Source: Tubiluchus corallicola
Taxonomy: Eukaryota > Priapulida > Priapulimorpha > Priapulimorphida > Tubiluchidae
Reading direction: 5' to 3'
Length of the DNA: 64,000 nt
Assembly (NCBI GenBank): GCA_030141605.1
Contig: JAQGDQ010000324.1
Coordinates: 36,001-100,000 of the forward strand
Made by a program: the position numbers and the translations under genes. Below the pieces are notes generated by a model that ran no database searches, was not told the DNA's origin, and worked only from the letters and a program-made list of their open reading frames with translations. The first letter of the stretch is position 1; the number at the start of each line of letters is the position of its first letter. Positions 11,794 through 24,500 of this stretch are shown piece after piece.

Positions 11794-11873
11794 GTTTAAA
11801 TAATGCAGCCAATCACGTGATGTTACAGACACAATTTAAATAATGCAGCCAATCACGTGATGTTACAGACACA
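11794..11873. repeat. 40-bp direct duplication with CCAATCACGTGAT
   Basis: AATTTAAATAATGCAGCCAA, then TCACGTGATGTTACAGACAC, twice without change. Each copy holds a CACGTG E-box. Confidence 0.9.
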
Positions 11874-11950
11874 ATTTAAACAATGTCACAAAATGCATGC
11901 TGGTTAAAGTTCCCCAAAGTCCGTTCTTTTTGCTTACATAAAGCTTAATG

Positions 11951-11956
11951 TTTATT
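11951..11956 (-). terminator. candidate alpha-actinin polyadenylation signal
   Basis: AATAAA on the - strand, the first exact one after the stop at 12410, giving a 3' UTR near 460 bases. Inferred only from distance. Confidence 0.4.
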
Positions 11957-12409
11957 GTTCATGAGAGATGAAAGAGATAAGTAAACAGACTACAGTATGC
12001 GTATATAGTGTGCCACTGTACTAGGCCGATAACCATTCATTAACAACTTTGCTACAGGCTGTGACTCAAATCAATGTTAAGGTGATATAAACTTGTTAGA
12101 GAACCACAAATTACGATCAATTCATTAATGTTCAGTAACGTAATCAAACAGCATGGCACTTTTTTGTGTAACAGACTGGCTGGGCCATCTCGTTTAAAAG
12201 CGTATGAACCGTATTAGTATAATAGTTGCTAATAGATGGCTAAAACATTGTGCTGAAGTCAGTCTATTGACGTTCCCATTATATGTGAATAAACCGCTGC
12301 ATTAATTCACAGCAGTGACATTGTTGACACCACCCATTCTTCAACAAAATCAGTTTCACTACAAAAGTAAAGGGTCCACAGGAGTAGAAAAAGTTCTATA
12401 ACTGATCAT

Positions 12410-12568
12410 CTACAAGTCGCTTTGTCCGTAGAGAGCCATCGAGAAAGATTTGTAGTCATAAGCACCCGGCTCTGCTCCCGGACCGGTGTAAGGAAGCATC
12501 CGCTCCACGATGTAATCCACTTGCTCCGGTGGAATTTCTGCTTGCATGTCTTTAACTGTGATGTACGG
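12410..12568 (-). CDS. ACTN: alpha-actinin exon 23 (residues 840-891 and stop)
   Basis: 52 codons plus TAG, starting [16 protein letters not shown] and ending L-Y-G-Q-S-D-L. The terminal S-D-L is the family's characteristic end and a PDZ-type ligand. Confidence 0.96.
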   Translation of the reverse strand, partial: PYITVKDMQAEIPPEQVDYIVERMLPYTGPGAEPGAYDYKSFSMALYGQSDL

Positions 12569-15500
12569 CTAAAGTATAATTGAGAAGAGTGTTAGAGGAT
12601 AGCTAAAAGAACAATCAGATACATTTAAAGGCCTTTGTTACCTTTTCCCTCCAAAAAAAGGCCTGCCAACATTTGTACTTTTTAAGAGAACTCGAATCAT
12701 TTAAGATGGCCACTGATGTGATGGAGAGTTTTTATCGTGCAGTAATTGAGAGCATCTTAACAACATCCCTCACTGTTTGGTATGGTGCTACCACGCAGGG
12801 AGATCGTAATGATCAAATTGTTAAATCCGCCTCAAAAATGATAGGAGTTGAACAGCAATCTATGGCATATTTGTAAAAAAACTAGGGTCACAAAGAGAGT
12901 GCAAGTTATCATGAAAGATGAATTCCATCCAGGTAATAAATATTTTGAAATGCTCCCCCTCTGGTCGTAGATTCCACTCAATTAACGCTAAAACCACAAG
13001 AACTTTAAATCCTTTCTATCCCGTTGCAATTCGCACCACCAATAGTAAATTTCAGTAAATCTCCAATATTAATTCTCTATGTCACTGTACAACTGATTGA
13101 ATTATTTGTGTCAATCTCCTTGTTGTTTCTATAAGTTATTGCAGTACGTAAAATCACATACGTTTCATTGTACGTATAATAACAATAAATTGTGCTTACT
13201 TACTTACTGTTTTTAACGTTTTTTGTCAATTCCCAAAACCAGAACTTGAACAAAAATGAAGCAAAGACGACATAATTCTAAACCGATTACCTTATCGCAA
13301 GCCAGTATTCGGAATGACTCGATCATTTGGTCGACATTATCTTGATCCACATTTTCCCTCGTCATGAAATCCAGGAAGGCATCGTAGGTGACGTACCCGG
13401 TCTCGTTTGGATCGACAATCGACATTATCCGCCTGAAATCTTGATCACCCTGCAAAATCAAACTTGGGTGAGGACTATGCCGAGCACAACAACAATTTAG
13501 CAAACCTCATATGACACTCGCTGTAACAACAGAATGTCTTCTCTGTAGTCATCAATAAGCATTACAAAATCATGATGGGATAACCGTACAAAACATTTAG
13601 AACTTCTTTTCTACCAGAAATATATCCCTTATTAATTTATATATGTGTGCATGTATAGCAAAATCGTCCATAAGTCGGCAATTAAGTTTTTCTAGTATTC
13701 ACATATTCTGAATCTCAATTTCACGAGGATCATTTTGATACCAAGCTCATTGCTCTATGTTATTTCTAAGCTGAGATAATCCACGTTGAAGTTGAGGTGC
13801 TGGCTGTCAGCCATTGTTTTTGTCGCATTTCTACAAAACAGTTGTCAACAAATGTTGGTTGCTATGGACTTTGCAACAACACATTAAAGTTATGTTTAAA
13901 TCCTCACTGACGAAGATCTGGGCCTGGCAACAGAAAGAACCTGAAACAAAATGACTGCTTCCACGAACTACTATGGGAGTTTGAAAATACACGTCTTTCT
14001 CAATTGTTTCTAGACAAAAAAGTGGGTACGAGATTAGAAAATCAGATTTTTAGTATTTTTTGGACATTTTCTTCACAATTCGATGCTAGAATATAAAAGT
14101 CTAATATATTTAGCGTTTGTTTTTACAAGAAAGAAAAAATTGACATTCGACCAAAATATTGGTACGTAGTTTTAACAACGCCGACTTATGGACGGCTTTG
14201 GTTTGCAAGCACACATATGTAAACACGTAACACATACTAACGGCTACTGTAAACGATGCTGACAAGCCACTAGCATAGCAGCGTACAGCGTTTGTTCAAT
14301 TAATTGCTGCATCCATCTGAAGACAGATTTTATTCATATTAAAATTCTCAGTAACAATAACTGGCACAGAAATTAATAATTCGAAATAATATCATTTTTC
14401 TATAACTGCCAGTTCATTGCATACATTATTCTTGAAAATAAAACTAAAGAAAAAATGCTTCTATATAACCAGACATGATTGCAAATGCCGATCAAGATTA
14501 CACAGGTCAATTTAAATATGCCTATTGAAAAATTTTACACCAAAATTTGAAATTTACAAAGTTCCCGATTTTATGCCTTTATAGTAAATGAAATCACAGT
14601 TAAACTTAGTTTATTGTACCGCGAGAATAACTTCGTAACTTAACAGTATAACTGCAATGCTGACTGGTAATGTAACCAGAATGAAACCAACTAAACAAAG
14701 TTATTATTTCAAGACAAAATTTTGGTTTATTTTATTTTATTCCGTTAACCAATTACCTCAAGTCTCCGATGTGGTGCAAACTAAACAAAAAATTCTTATC
14801 GTTAAGAAGAAATTCGCTGAATTTAGGGGGTACTAAAAATAAAACACGTTGTTATGACTTCACAAGCAGCAGGCTAGCTTTCCTTTCATTACTACATAAC
14901 AATAATACATACTCCAAGGATAACACTTTAAATAACTCAATACAGTAAACTTCGTGTAATTCAAAATATATAACTCAAAATTTCACCTAACTCAAAGAAT
15001 TTCAATGAAACGGATGAAATCCTTCATTTTCCAACAAAAACACATCATTTAACCCAAAATATATAGCCGAGAATTTCATCTAACTCAAAAAATTTCAGTG
15101 GGACGGATGAAATCCTTTATTTTCCCGCAAAAAACATCGCTTAACCAAAAAAATATATACCTCAAAATTTCTCCTAACACAATTAAAAAATTATTGTCCA
15201 TTTAATCAAAATACATGTAATTTGCTTCACCTAACACAAAAATGCAATTTATACTCTAGAAAAAGTGTCGTACAACTCAAAAACAGTATCGTTGTTACAA
15301 AAGGACATGTACACAACAGTGCATGGTCAGCATTGCCTAACTCAAAGTTTTTTCGGTCTGGTTGGATTTGAGTTATGCTAAGTTTACTGTACTTATTTTC
15401 AAGGTGGTTCTAATTATTATTAACCCGCTTGCTTGGTTGAAGAACCAGAAGCAGTATTTTTTAGGTCTATGTATGACTCGATCGGGAGTTGAACCAGCGA

Positions 15501-18500
15501 CCTTCTGGATGGGAAGCGACCACGCTATCACTGACCTACACCTAAATGAACAGTGCCTTTTTATACCCAAAAATATTTTCCGACTTCACAGAAACCAATT
15601 TTCTCAGTGAAGATTGGCTAACTACATCTACAGCAAGCTCTTTGCTGATAAAATCGGAAATCAATGAGTCAATTTTCGCCCCTGCATTGCCGTTCTGATT
15701 ACTGAGGTCTTGTGAAACGCCACCCACCTGAGCGTCGTCCTTAATGTTGTATCCCAAGCTGAGCAGACAAGCTTTGAACTCGTTCGGTTCTAGAGTGCGG
15801 CTGTGATTCTTGTCAAAGTGATTGAACGAAGCGCGGTATTCGTTCATTTGCTCTTCGCTCACACCCTTCGAGTCTCGCAATAGGATCTACGAAAGAGAAA
15901 ACTGATTAGCATTCAGTGGTAGTAGTCTACGCAGGGCAGCGTAACACGAAATCGTTAAACCACCGATGGTAAGTCAAAAGTGAAGCAATGCTAATGAAGT
16001 GCGAACAGTTTAAATTATTCAAATTTCACGGAATAATTTCACTTCACAGAAATTTGATCATTCCAATTTGATCACAAACGCATTTGCCTCGAAAATGTAA
16101 GGCGCATTTGTTCGACAAAGAGAGAAAACCAAAGAAAGTACGTGTGTGTATGATAAGAGAAAACTAAAGATAGGACTTCAAGTACGTATGTGTATGACAA
16201 GAGAAAACTAAAGATAGGACTTCAAGTACGTGTGTGTATGATAAGAGAAAACTAAAGATAGGACTTCAAGTACGTGTGTGTATGACAAGAGAAAACTAAA
16301 GATAGGACTTCAAGTACGTGTGTGTATGATAAGAGAAAACTAAAGATAGGACTTCAAGTACGTGTGTGTATGATAAGAGAAAACTAAAGATAGGACTTCA
16401 AGTACGTGTGTGTATGACAAGAGAAAACTAAAGATAGGACTTCAAGTACGTGTGTGTATGACAAGAGAAAACTAAAGATAGGACTTCAAGTACGTGTGTG
16501 TATGATAAAGTTTGCGCTTAAATACGGGCGTTTTCGCACGTACGTAATGCGCAGTCTGTAACCCGTATTCATTCGAACCCGGTCGCTACTGCACGAATAC
16601 GCAGCACGAGATGCGAAGCAGACGCTGTATAGGTGATATAGCAAGTTTTCAAGCTTCCGGTGAGCATTCCGGTTCCCTGGCCAGGTGAGTTTCCGTCACT
16701 TCAAGACCTTTAAACCATAATATTTCTTCTGCCTGAGTTTTTGAGCAGTGAAAGAAACGTACAATTAGGCGTTTCAGCATTTACTTGTAGTTCTTTCACT
16801 AAATGATGATACGTGCGGTTTTCTCCCCTCTAAAATGTTATGTGCTTTCATTTGAATTTTTCCGTCTAATAGTGATAAGCTAAAGCCACCGCTGCGATCA
16901 TTTACTGATCACTGTTGCTGTGAAATTTTGACAGAAGCATGGCTTCCAAAAATTATTACTTGCACTTTTCATAAGCAGCAACCAAAACAGACAAAACGAC
17001 CATCGTTAATATGTATAGCATTCACGAAAACACGAGGAAAGGGTGAACACGCATCATGGATCATGAATTATGCCCACACTGAGTCCTAAAGGTATTTTCA
17101 ATGCACTAGCATCATTAGAAATAACTTTTTCTTTCATTAAACAACACTAGTTAGGGTTAACTGATAAAGATAGAACTAACAAAAAATGAATTTACTTGAT
17201 TATCAATTTCACTCATGCATTTGGCAATGGATGTCTGTAATTGTTCCCAACCAACTCTCAAAGTCTGAAATGAAAAGCAAGTAACACATACATGAGCATG
17301 TTCCACACCAAGCTGGAGAAATTTACAATCTAGACTATACAGTACAGTATCGTTATAATGAACCTACTAGAGACTGTTAAAAATTGTAATCTACAACCAA
17401 GGTACTCTTACAAGCATATGCGGCTAATTACACGTACACGAACTACCAGATGGACAAGCAAGTATCAATAATAAAAACGTATAAATAATATACAGTCAAC
17501 CTCGGATATAAGGGACACCTTGGTGGTCCCTTGTAAGCGAATGTCCCTTATCAGCAAGTACCTTATACCCGAGGGTGACTGTACAATCATAGAAGATGCT
17601 ATCAAGTATCAACACTACTTTGCAGTATATTTAAAATCAATGAAATATATTTTATGTGAATTCTAAAATTAAAAATTGATGAAACAAATTGATTGATTTC
17701 ATATTAAATTGAGTGTACACATTCACTTGTAAATTTGCGTAACATGTTTAGTAAAGTCATTGACATTGAGAAAAGTCAGTCAATTTTCTGTTTGTCTCTT
17801 GTGCAAAAAGTATTTGCAGGCCAATCTCAGCAATGTGCTGCCAGTGTACACGCACATAAAACAGCTGGGTGCCAAGCTGCTGAGTGACTCATTGTTTTTA
17901 CACAGTAGTAGACAAGATGAGCTCTCGACAAGACGTGTTAACAACTCTGCATGCAGCAGGCACAACGGTTTTTTCCAGCACCAGGAATGAAAGGTAAAAT
18001 TTAACTGTAAAATAATTTAGAAATGGCTGGCAAAGGTAAAGTAGTGTGCAATAAACGCATAACGTATAAGTGTATAGTAATGCAGGCAAGGGGCCCGACA
18101 AAAAGTCCGCAATACTCAATAACCGAGTATACTGCATTCAAAGCTATTACACTAGTTAAATGAATGCTGAGAGTTCGTTTTTTAGTGAGTTAAGTTACCA
18201 GTGTGTTGCCTATAATTGCGCTATACTGTACATGAAGAACCTGGGCTTTGAAAATAAATTATAAATTTGCTGCACTAATCCAGTGTGGATTTCAATAACA
18301 TGTGCTAGCAGCGTGGCGATGGTTACAAAACAAGAAATATGTAGATTGTCAAACATCAATCATTGAATCCGCATAGAAGTTAAAACAGTTCCACACTTCA
18401 CACTAGACGAAAATGGTTTAAAACCCTTTTTCAAACCAAACAAAAATCATTCATGCCTTACCTCCATTGTGTATTCTGTGTACTTATTTTCGAAGATGAG

Positions 18501-21500
18501 AGCTTCCTGAACTTCCTACAAACAAACAAACAAACAAATAATGCCAAATTACAACCTTATCATTTTATTTTAAATAGACAGCATGTAGACCATTTCTTTT
18601 TCTTTCTGGGGATTTCTTTTCTTACTTGTTTCTCTTTGGGGCACATCAAACAGTTGCAAATAACGGTTTTTCTACTGGGTAGTTTCCAAATATATTTTTC
18701 ACAATTTAGGCGGGTCTAACATGAAAATGTCTTAGTGCAAGATCTCTGGAATCTTTCTCTGAAAAATCAGCTCACATGTTACATGTTATACTGAATGGGC
18801 CATCAACAAAGATACAATTATCTCAAAAAGCAGCAGAAAACCTATTTTCAGATAGCCTTAAAGGAAAAACAAATGATTGTGTAAACATTAGTTTAGAATA
18901 AGGAATGCTCTAAAATATTGAAAACTACAATAGCTTATTTTAAATTCAAAGCTACGCGCGGGGCAGTTAATCTAGTAAGATTGGCATCGGCGCCTTTTTG
19001 TCACGTTCGCGTGGCAGATAAAAGAAGGCCGATACTGTGATAACCATGACCATGAAATGCAGTGTTAGTTTCTGACGTCATATGTTGTAGAGCCCATTTT
19101 CGTGACATCACGCGTTTAAGTAATAACACTTACGCAATCGTGCTTGACGTGCAAGGGGAGATGCCTGCCATTGCACAAACTGTGGTTAGTTTCTGATGTA
19201 AGCAATAGCTGTGTTCGGTTGCCATTAATTAACATTCTAAGCTAATTATTCAAATATAAGAAACAATTGTTAACTTTTGTAGGCAAGAAAATGTATATTT
19301 TGGACAATAAATTACAATGAGATTGAGTCTAAACAATCGTTCGGTCTTCCTTTAACGATACAACACGAGCCTTTGATTAATGGCCGAAAAATAGCAAAAA
19401 TAGTATCCAAATGCCTAGAGAATTAATGTACAGAAAACATTTCTAAGAGGTCCATTCAACTGTTTAAAGGGGTAGAAAGGAAATTATAAATAATATCACA
19501 CAAACAAGTATTATTACATAGCATTATGCTTACCTGCTTTAAAAACTTTGTCACTAGAAAGGAAAATTCTTAGCAAAGTAAAATACTCGGCCTACTTGAC
19601 AAAACCTCACTGACTCACTATCCCAGTGTGCACCAATGATTTACCAAAAAACACATTATTGATCTTATTGACAATATAAAAATAATTTATACTATATATT
19701 ATAATTTATGCTGAGTTAGCGAACACTCTGATTATTTTTTCAAACTTTACATGGTGTTATTTGAAGCCATTTCAAACGACTTGCCGTTAAAATAGCTGCA
19801 CGTAACAGTCATCGCAGGAGTTTAAATTTACAAGTTTTCACCAGCGTTATTGCTAATGCAAGCTCTGTATGCACAATGCAGTAATACAGCATGTAGATGG
19901 TACAAAAGATGAACTTTTTAAACGTTATTTATGAAAAGTGAATTCGTGTTCTTTAAAGCAGTATAGACACTAGTTACTTACTGGATTTAACCATAGCAAA
20001 ACTATAATATACTGTACCTGATTAATTTTTTCTAACTCGTCAAAATCTCCGACGTACTGCTGAACAAGGGTCTCGTAAGATTTGACTTTTCTAAGCTGTT
20101 CCTCCAGCGAAGCGTTACTCTGCAGACCCATGTTCGACACGGCGTCCATCTGGCTCTCGATCCATCGTCCAACCGTGTTGGCCTTCTTTGCAAACTTTTG
20201 CCTAAGCGCTTCATTAGCTGCACAGACTCATTAAGGAGCGATACGAAAAAAGCGTGTTGCGATTACTTAAAAGACACAGTTAAATGCACAGCATTTGGAA
20301 ATACAGGGAAAAATTTTGATACTCATAGAATGTTTAACTTATATGACTTAAGCAGAATTGATTTTTGCCTCTGGAATGCATGTCAATTCTTTTACATTAC
20401 TTTCTACGGAAGTCTTGGCTTTGCTTAACGATGTTTCGCTTAACGTCGCATTTTGTTGGAACCCATTAGCTTCGTTAAACGAGGACTTACTGCACAGATT
20501 CAAAATCAAAACGCCACCACTTCAGAACTCTGACATCGACTTTGAAACCAAAGTAAAACTAAAAATGTAAAAGATACATTGCTGTTTTGTGAGTTCGTCG
20601 TACAGCGAAGCGTCCCGTTCCGGCACCTGGCGTTGAACTTGTTCCCACATGTTCTCTAAGTGCTGAAAGTAATGAAAAATTCCCGATTACACACATATCT
20701 CGGTTTGCCGGACCTCGCTATTACGGATGTGGGAAAAATCGAACGAAATCTGGACAGTTAAAAATAAACCCGCATTTTACGGACACGGTCCGTTGTTTGG
20801 CGAGCTGACCGCTTGTCGGGGGGACGTCACTTTGTTTACATCATTACGTTAGTGTAACCCAAGCAGCGTATAGGGACAGTATGTAAGTCAGTGTGTTCAA
20901 GCGGTTTATTCAGCATCAATTATAGAGTCAATTATATAGAGTTATTTGAGTCAATTGCAAACAGTTTTTATATACTTTTGCATAGGAGCAGCCCGTACTT
21001 GGCGTTTTTGAGACAATTAGGCGATTGATTCTACATTACCGTAAGCCTTACCTACATTACCTACAAAAGCAACAAGAGCTTCAAAAGGAAACCACTAGAA
21101 ATGTGATTAAAGTTTAGCTCCCATAAATTCTTTGGTAATGAGGTTAATTACAGAAGACAGATTCATAACAAAACTACCACGCTTCCCATGATAAATGTAC
21201 TTGCTTTCCAAAAAACGGTAGGCCTACTTAACACGACTGTTCCTTAGATTATTTCTGTGTATATAAATAGTTCACAAAAGCGAAGTAAAGACGACACGAC
21301 AGTAGTAAAAGCTTTTTGATCGCACAAGTGTCTTATTTTAAACAGCTGAGGCAAAAATATTGAGTTAATTATATGGAATTATTTGAATAAAATGTTTTTA
21401 CGTACATTTGAATAGGATTGCAACATAACAGATGTTTTTTAGTCAATTAGGCGACTGATTCTATTATCCAAGAATTTCATAAATAGTGCCTACTGTATTA

Positions 21501-24500
21501 AGACTTTACAAAAAATAAAGCAATAACCAAGTTGGAGAGTAAGAACAATGGAACAGCTGGAAAATGTACAGCGTTAAAAATCAATAATTGTACAATGCAA
21601 GCAAAAACAAGTTAATAACTAAATTGGATCCTAAGAACAATGGAACAGCTGGAAAATGTACAGCGTTAAAAATTAATAATTGTACAAGGCAAGCAAAAAC
21701 AGGGCAATAACTAAATTGGATAGTAGCAACAATGGAACGATGCAACAAGAAAGACAAATTCGAAAATGTATAGAGCTATACATGAACAATTGATGCCAAA
21801 AACAACATATTACTACTAATATGAACAATGGTTCACAATCACAATTTCTTCACTTTTATAAACAGAACAGCACAATCACAATTTTGTTACCAGCTTATCG
21901 GAACATAAATATGTGTTTTGCAAATGATCAGAACAGAGTAATTTTGTAATTCATAACATGTTGCACAACCACCTATAGGTCTAATAATGCATCAAACTGA
22001 GGAAATAAGATATAATCATTTCTCAGTCCTGCAGGGCCAACTCTAGCCAATTTGACATCCTAGGCAAAAGTATTTTTGCACCACCCTTCAACAGGGTCCC
22101 ACCTCTAAAAATATATATAATATAGTATAATTGCGTGTCAGATGCCTTCATGTATTCCATAATAGTGTACTAAAGTGTCAATTGATGCTCATTGGATTTG
22201 AAATTGAATTTATGATCCCATTAAATGAGTCTTCAAAAGTAATCAAAATTAGTGCAATTTCTGCAGCACGTTCTACATCCACTTCCAGAAATTCCACACC
22301 CCAGGCCCAGTATGCCTAGTGGTAGATTCGGCCCTGCGATACTGAAGTTTGATTCTATCATCAATTACACAACAAATTCGTTGAAACATCAACAAAACAA
22401 CCATGCAAAAAAAACGACAAAGCGCACCGTTCTGGTTGCCGTTTGGCTGGAATCTCTCGTACAAATCGAACGTACCACCGTGACGCTATCCGAACTTCTG
22501 TAGTGCATCACATACTGGGGAAGAGGAGTGGTAGATTGGTAGGCTAGGCTAGGAAAGATTAGGTCAACACACGTATACAGACATGCACTGTTATAGCAAT
22601 ACGTTATTTAGCTCAACAGCAAGCTTACAGGTAAATTAAATTAAATGCAGAAAAATTTGCTGAAACTCACATTTTAAATATAAATAAATAAACAAACATA
22701 TCACGTTTCATGTATGATACAGTCAACCTCGGGTATAAGGGACCACCAACGCCTGTCCCGATTTTTCGTAACGTTTTTCCTATGAAAAATCTTCGTGTAT
22801 AATGTACTTGGATATAACAGACTTTCGGTTATAAGAGACGATATCTTCAGGTCCTGCGTAATAGAAACCTAGGTAAATTACCTTGCATATAAGGGACCGA
22901 AAGAGATCGATTTTTAACCTCAATTTTTAACTGAAGGAACTTCCTACATACGGTTTACACTGAATGTCTAGCAATAATCCATAAAAATGTGAATAAAAGT
23001 ACAGAAAAGTGCAGATCTAGATACACCCTCGGTCTGGCTCAACTTCAGCTATAAGGAACGAGTTTTTTTCCAGTCGCGAGGTGTGCCTTATATCCGAGGT
23101 TGACTGTATAATCATTTTTTGTGACTATTAGCCATATATACGCAAGCAAATTTATGGTTTCGTATTGAGAACTGGGAGACCAGCTGCGGTTAAGTGTAAT
23201 TGCTTTTTTAACTTTCAATGATTTACATTAATATCTATGTAATCTGTTTTATCTAATTCTCGTCAGTTTTCTTCCACGCTTCATGATTCACAAAAAAACC
23301 GATCAGAATAAAATGCTCTTTCTTACGGTTTCTCCATTTTTTTATTTATTCCCTTCAGTTTCTTCAACATCTTTTGATGAGATGTAAATACTCAGGCTTC
23401 AGCTAGTTAATTAACGCAAAACCGGACCCAATCTTCAACTGTAGCACAGAACAATTCACTCTTTAAAATATTGAAAGGAAACATACTATTTTCTCAAAAA
23501 TGACTTACGTGAAGAATTATTACCGCACAAACGCAATTTCACGTTCGCGCCACTAGTTCTTTGCTGTTACATACATTTCGCCACTCGCTAGTTAGACGGG
23601 ATCAAGCGCCTACATTTTGGAAATGCATTGCACAAAAAACAAGTGCTGAACTTCTCAGTTCAGAGGTGTTACTTTGAGACGAACTACACATGCTGTACGT
23701 TCGTCAGTTCATGCGTGAGCAAAAAATTTGAAATTTGAATTTTTATCTTAAAACTCGCCTAGTTTTAGTACATCACACTGAACAACATTTAGTAATGCTG
23801 TACTTTAATTTTTGCTTTCACAAACTCGAGCAACATGCTCATGAAATATTTTTGTTGTTAAAAATAATGTTAGTTTGTGATGTGATCAAGTTGTGTTCAC
23901 CTGCCATAAATTAAGGTTTTAATCTATTATTTAATTACCAGAAACGCTTTTGCAGTAGTAATTGCGTTGAAGTGCATACTTTTTATCGGACTTGAAAATG
24001 GGGTAGCAAATGAAAAATCATCCTGTCTTCCTTTAACCTTTGAGTGGTTAGAAAACAATGTCTTGCTATGGAAAATGCAACCTTTTGCGACAACAAAGGT
24101 TCACAAAAGTTTGTGACTTGAAACCTCAAGTACAAAATACGTAAAAATCAGAAAAGCTTCTGACTTAAAGTAGTGCCCACCTCCGGGTCAATATTAGTAT
24201 AAGGATTGTCCAGTGGTCCAGGTATCTCGTGGTCTTGCATTATTTTCTGAATCTTGCCGTCCAGAGCCAGAATCGACTGCAGCTCTTTGTTGGCTTCCCC
24301 AAGCGTCATTTTGAATTGCTCATGAGCATCAATTAAACCCTGAAATTTTACAGACAGAATTAGTATCTACACCGATTTATGTTACTACTGTTTTTTACGT
24401 CGATGTAGTATCTACACCGATTTATGTCATTACTGTTTTTTACGTCGATGTAGTATCTACATCGATTTATGTCACTACTGTTTTTTACGTCGATGTAGTA

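Larger units (their letters stand above)
10726..12409. other. intergenic region downstream of alpha-actinin
   Basis: AT-rich, mostly unique. Holds the 40-bp duplication at 11794-11873 and the candidate polyA site. No gene supported. Confidence 0.55.

Noticed and set aside
15890-17190. Second, alternative EF-hand exon as in vertebrate ACTN genes
   Set aside because: I looked for a sister of exon 21 in the flanking introns and saw only the 44-bp minisatellite and unique AT-rich sequence.
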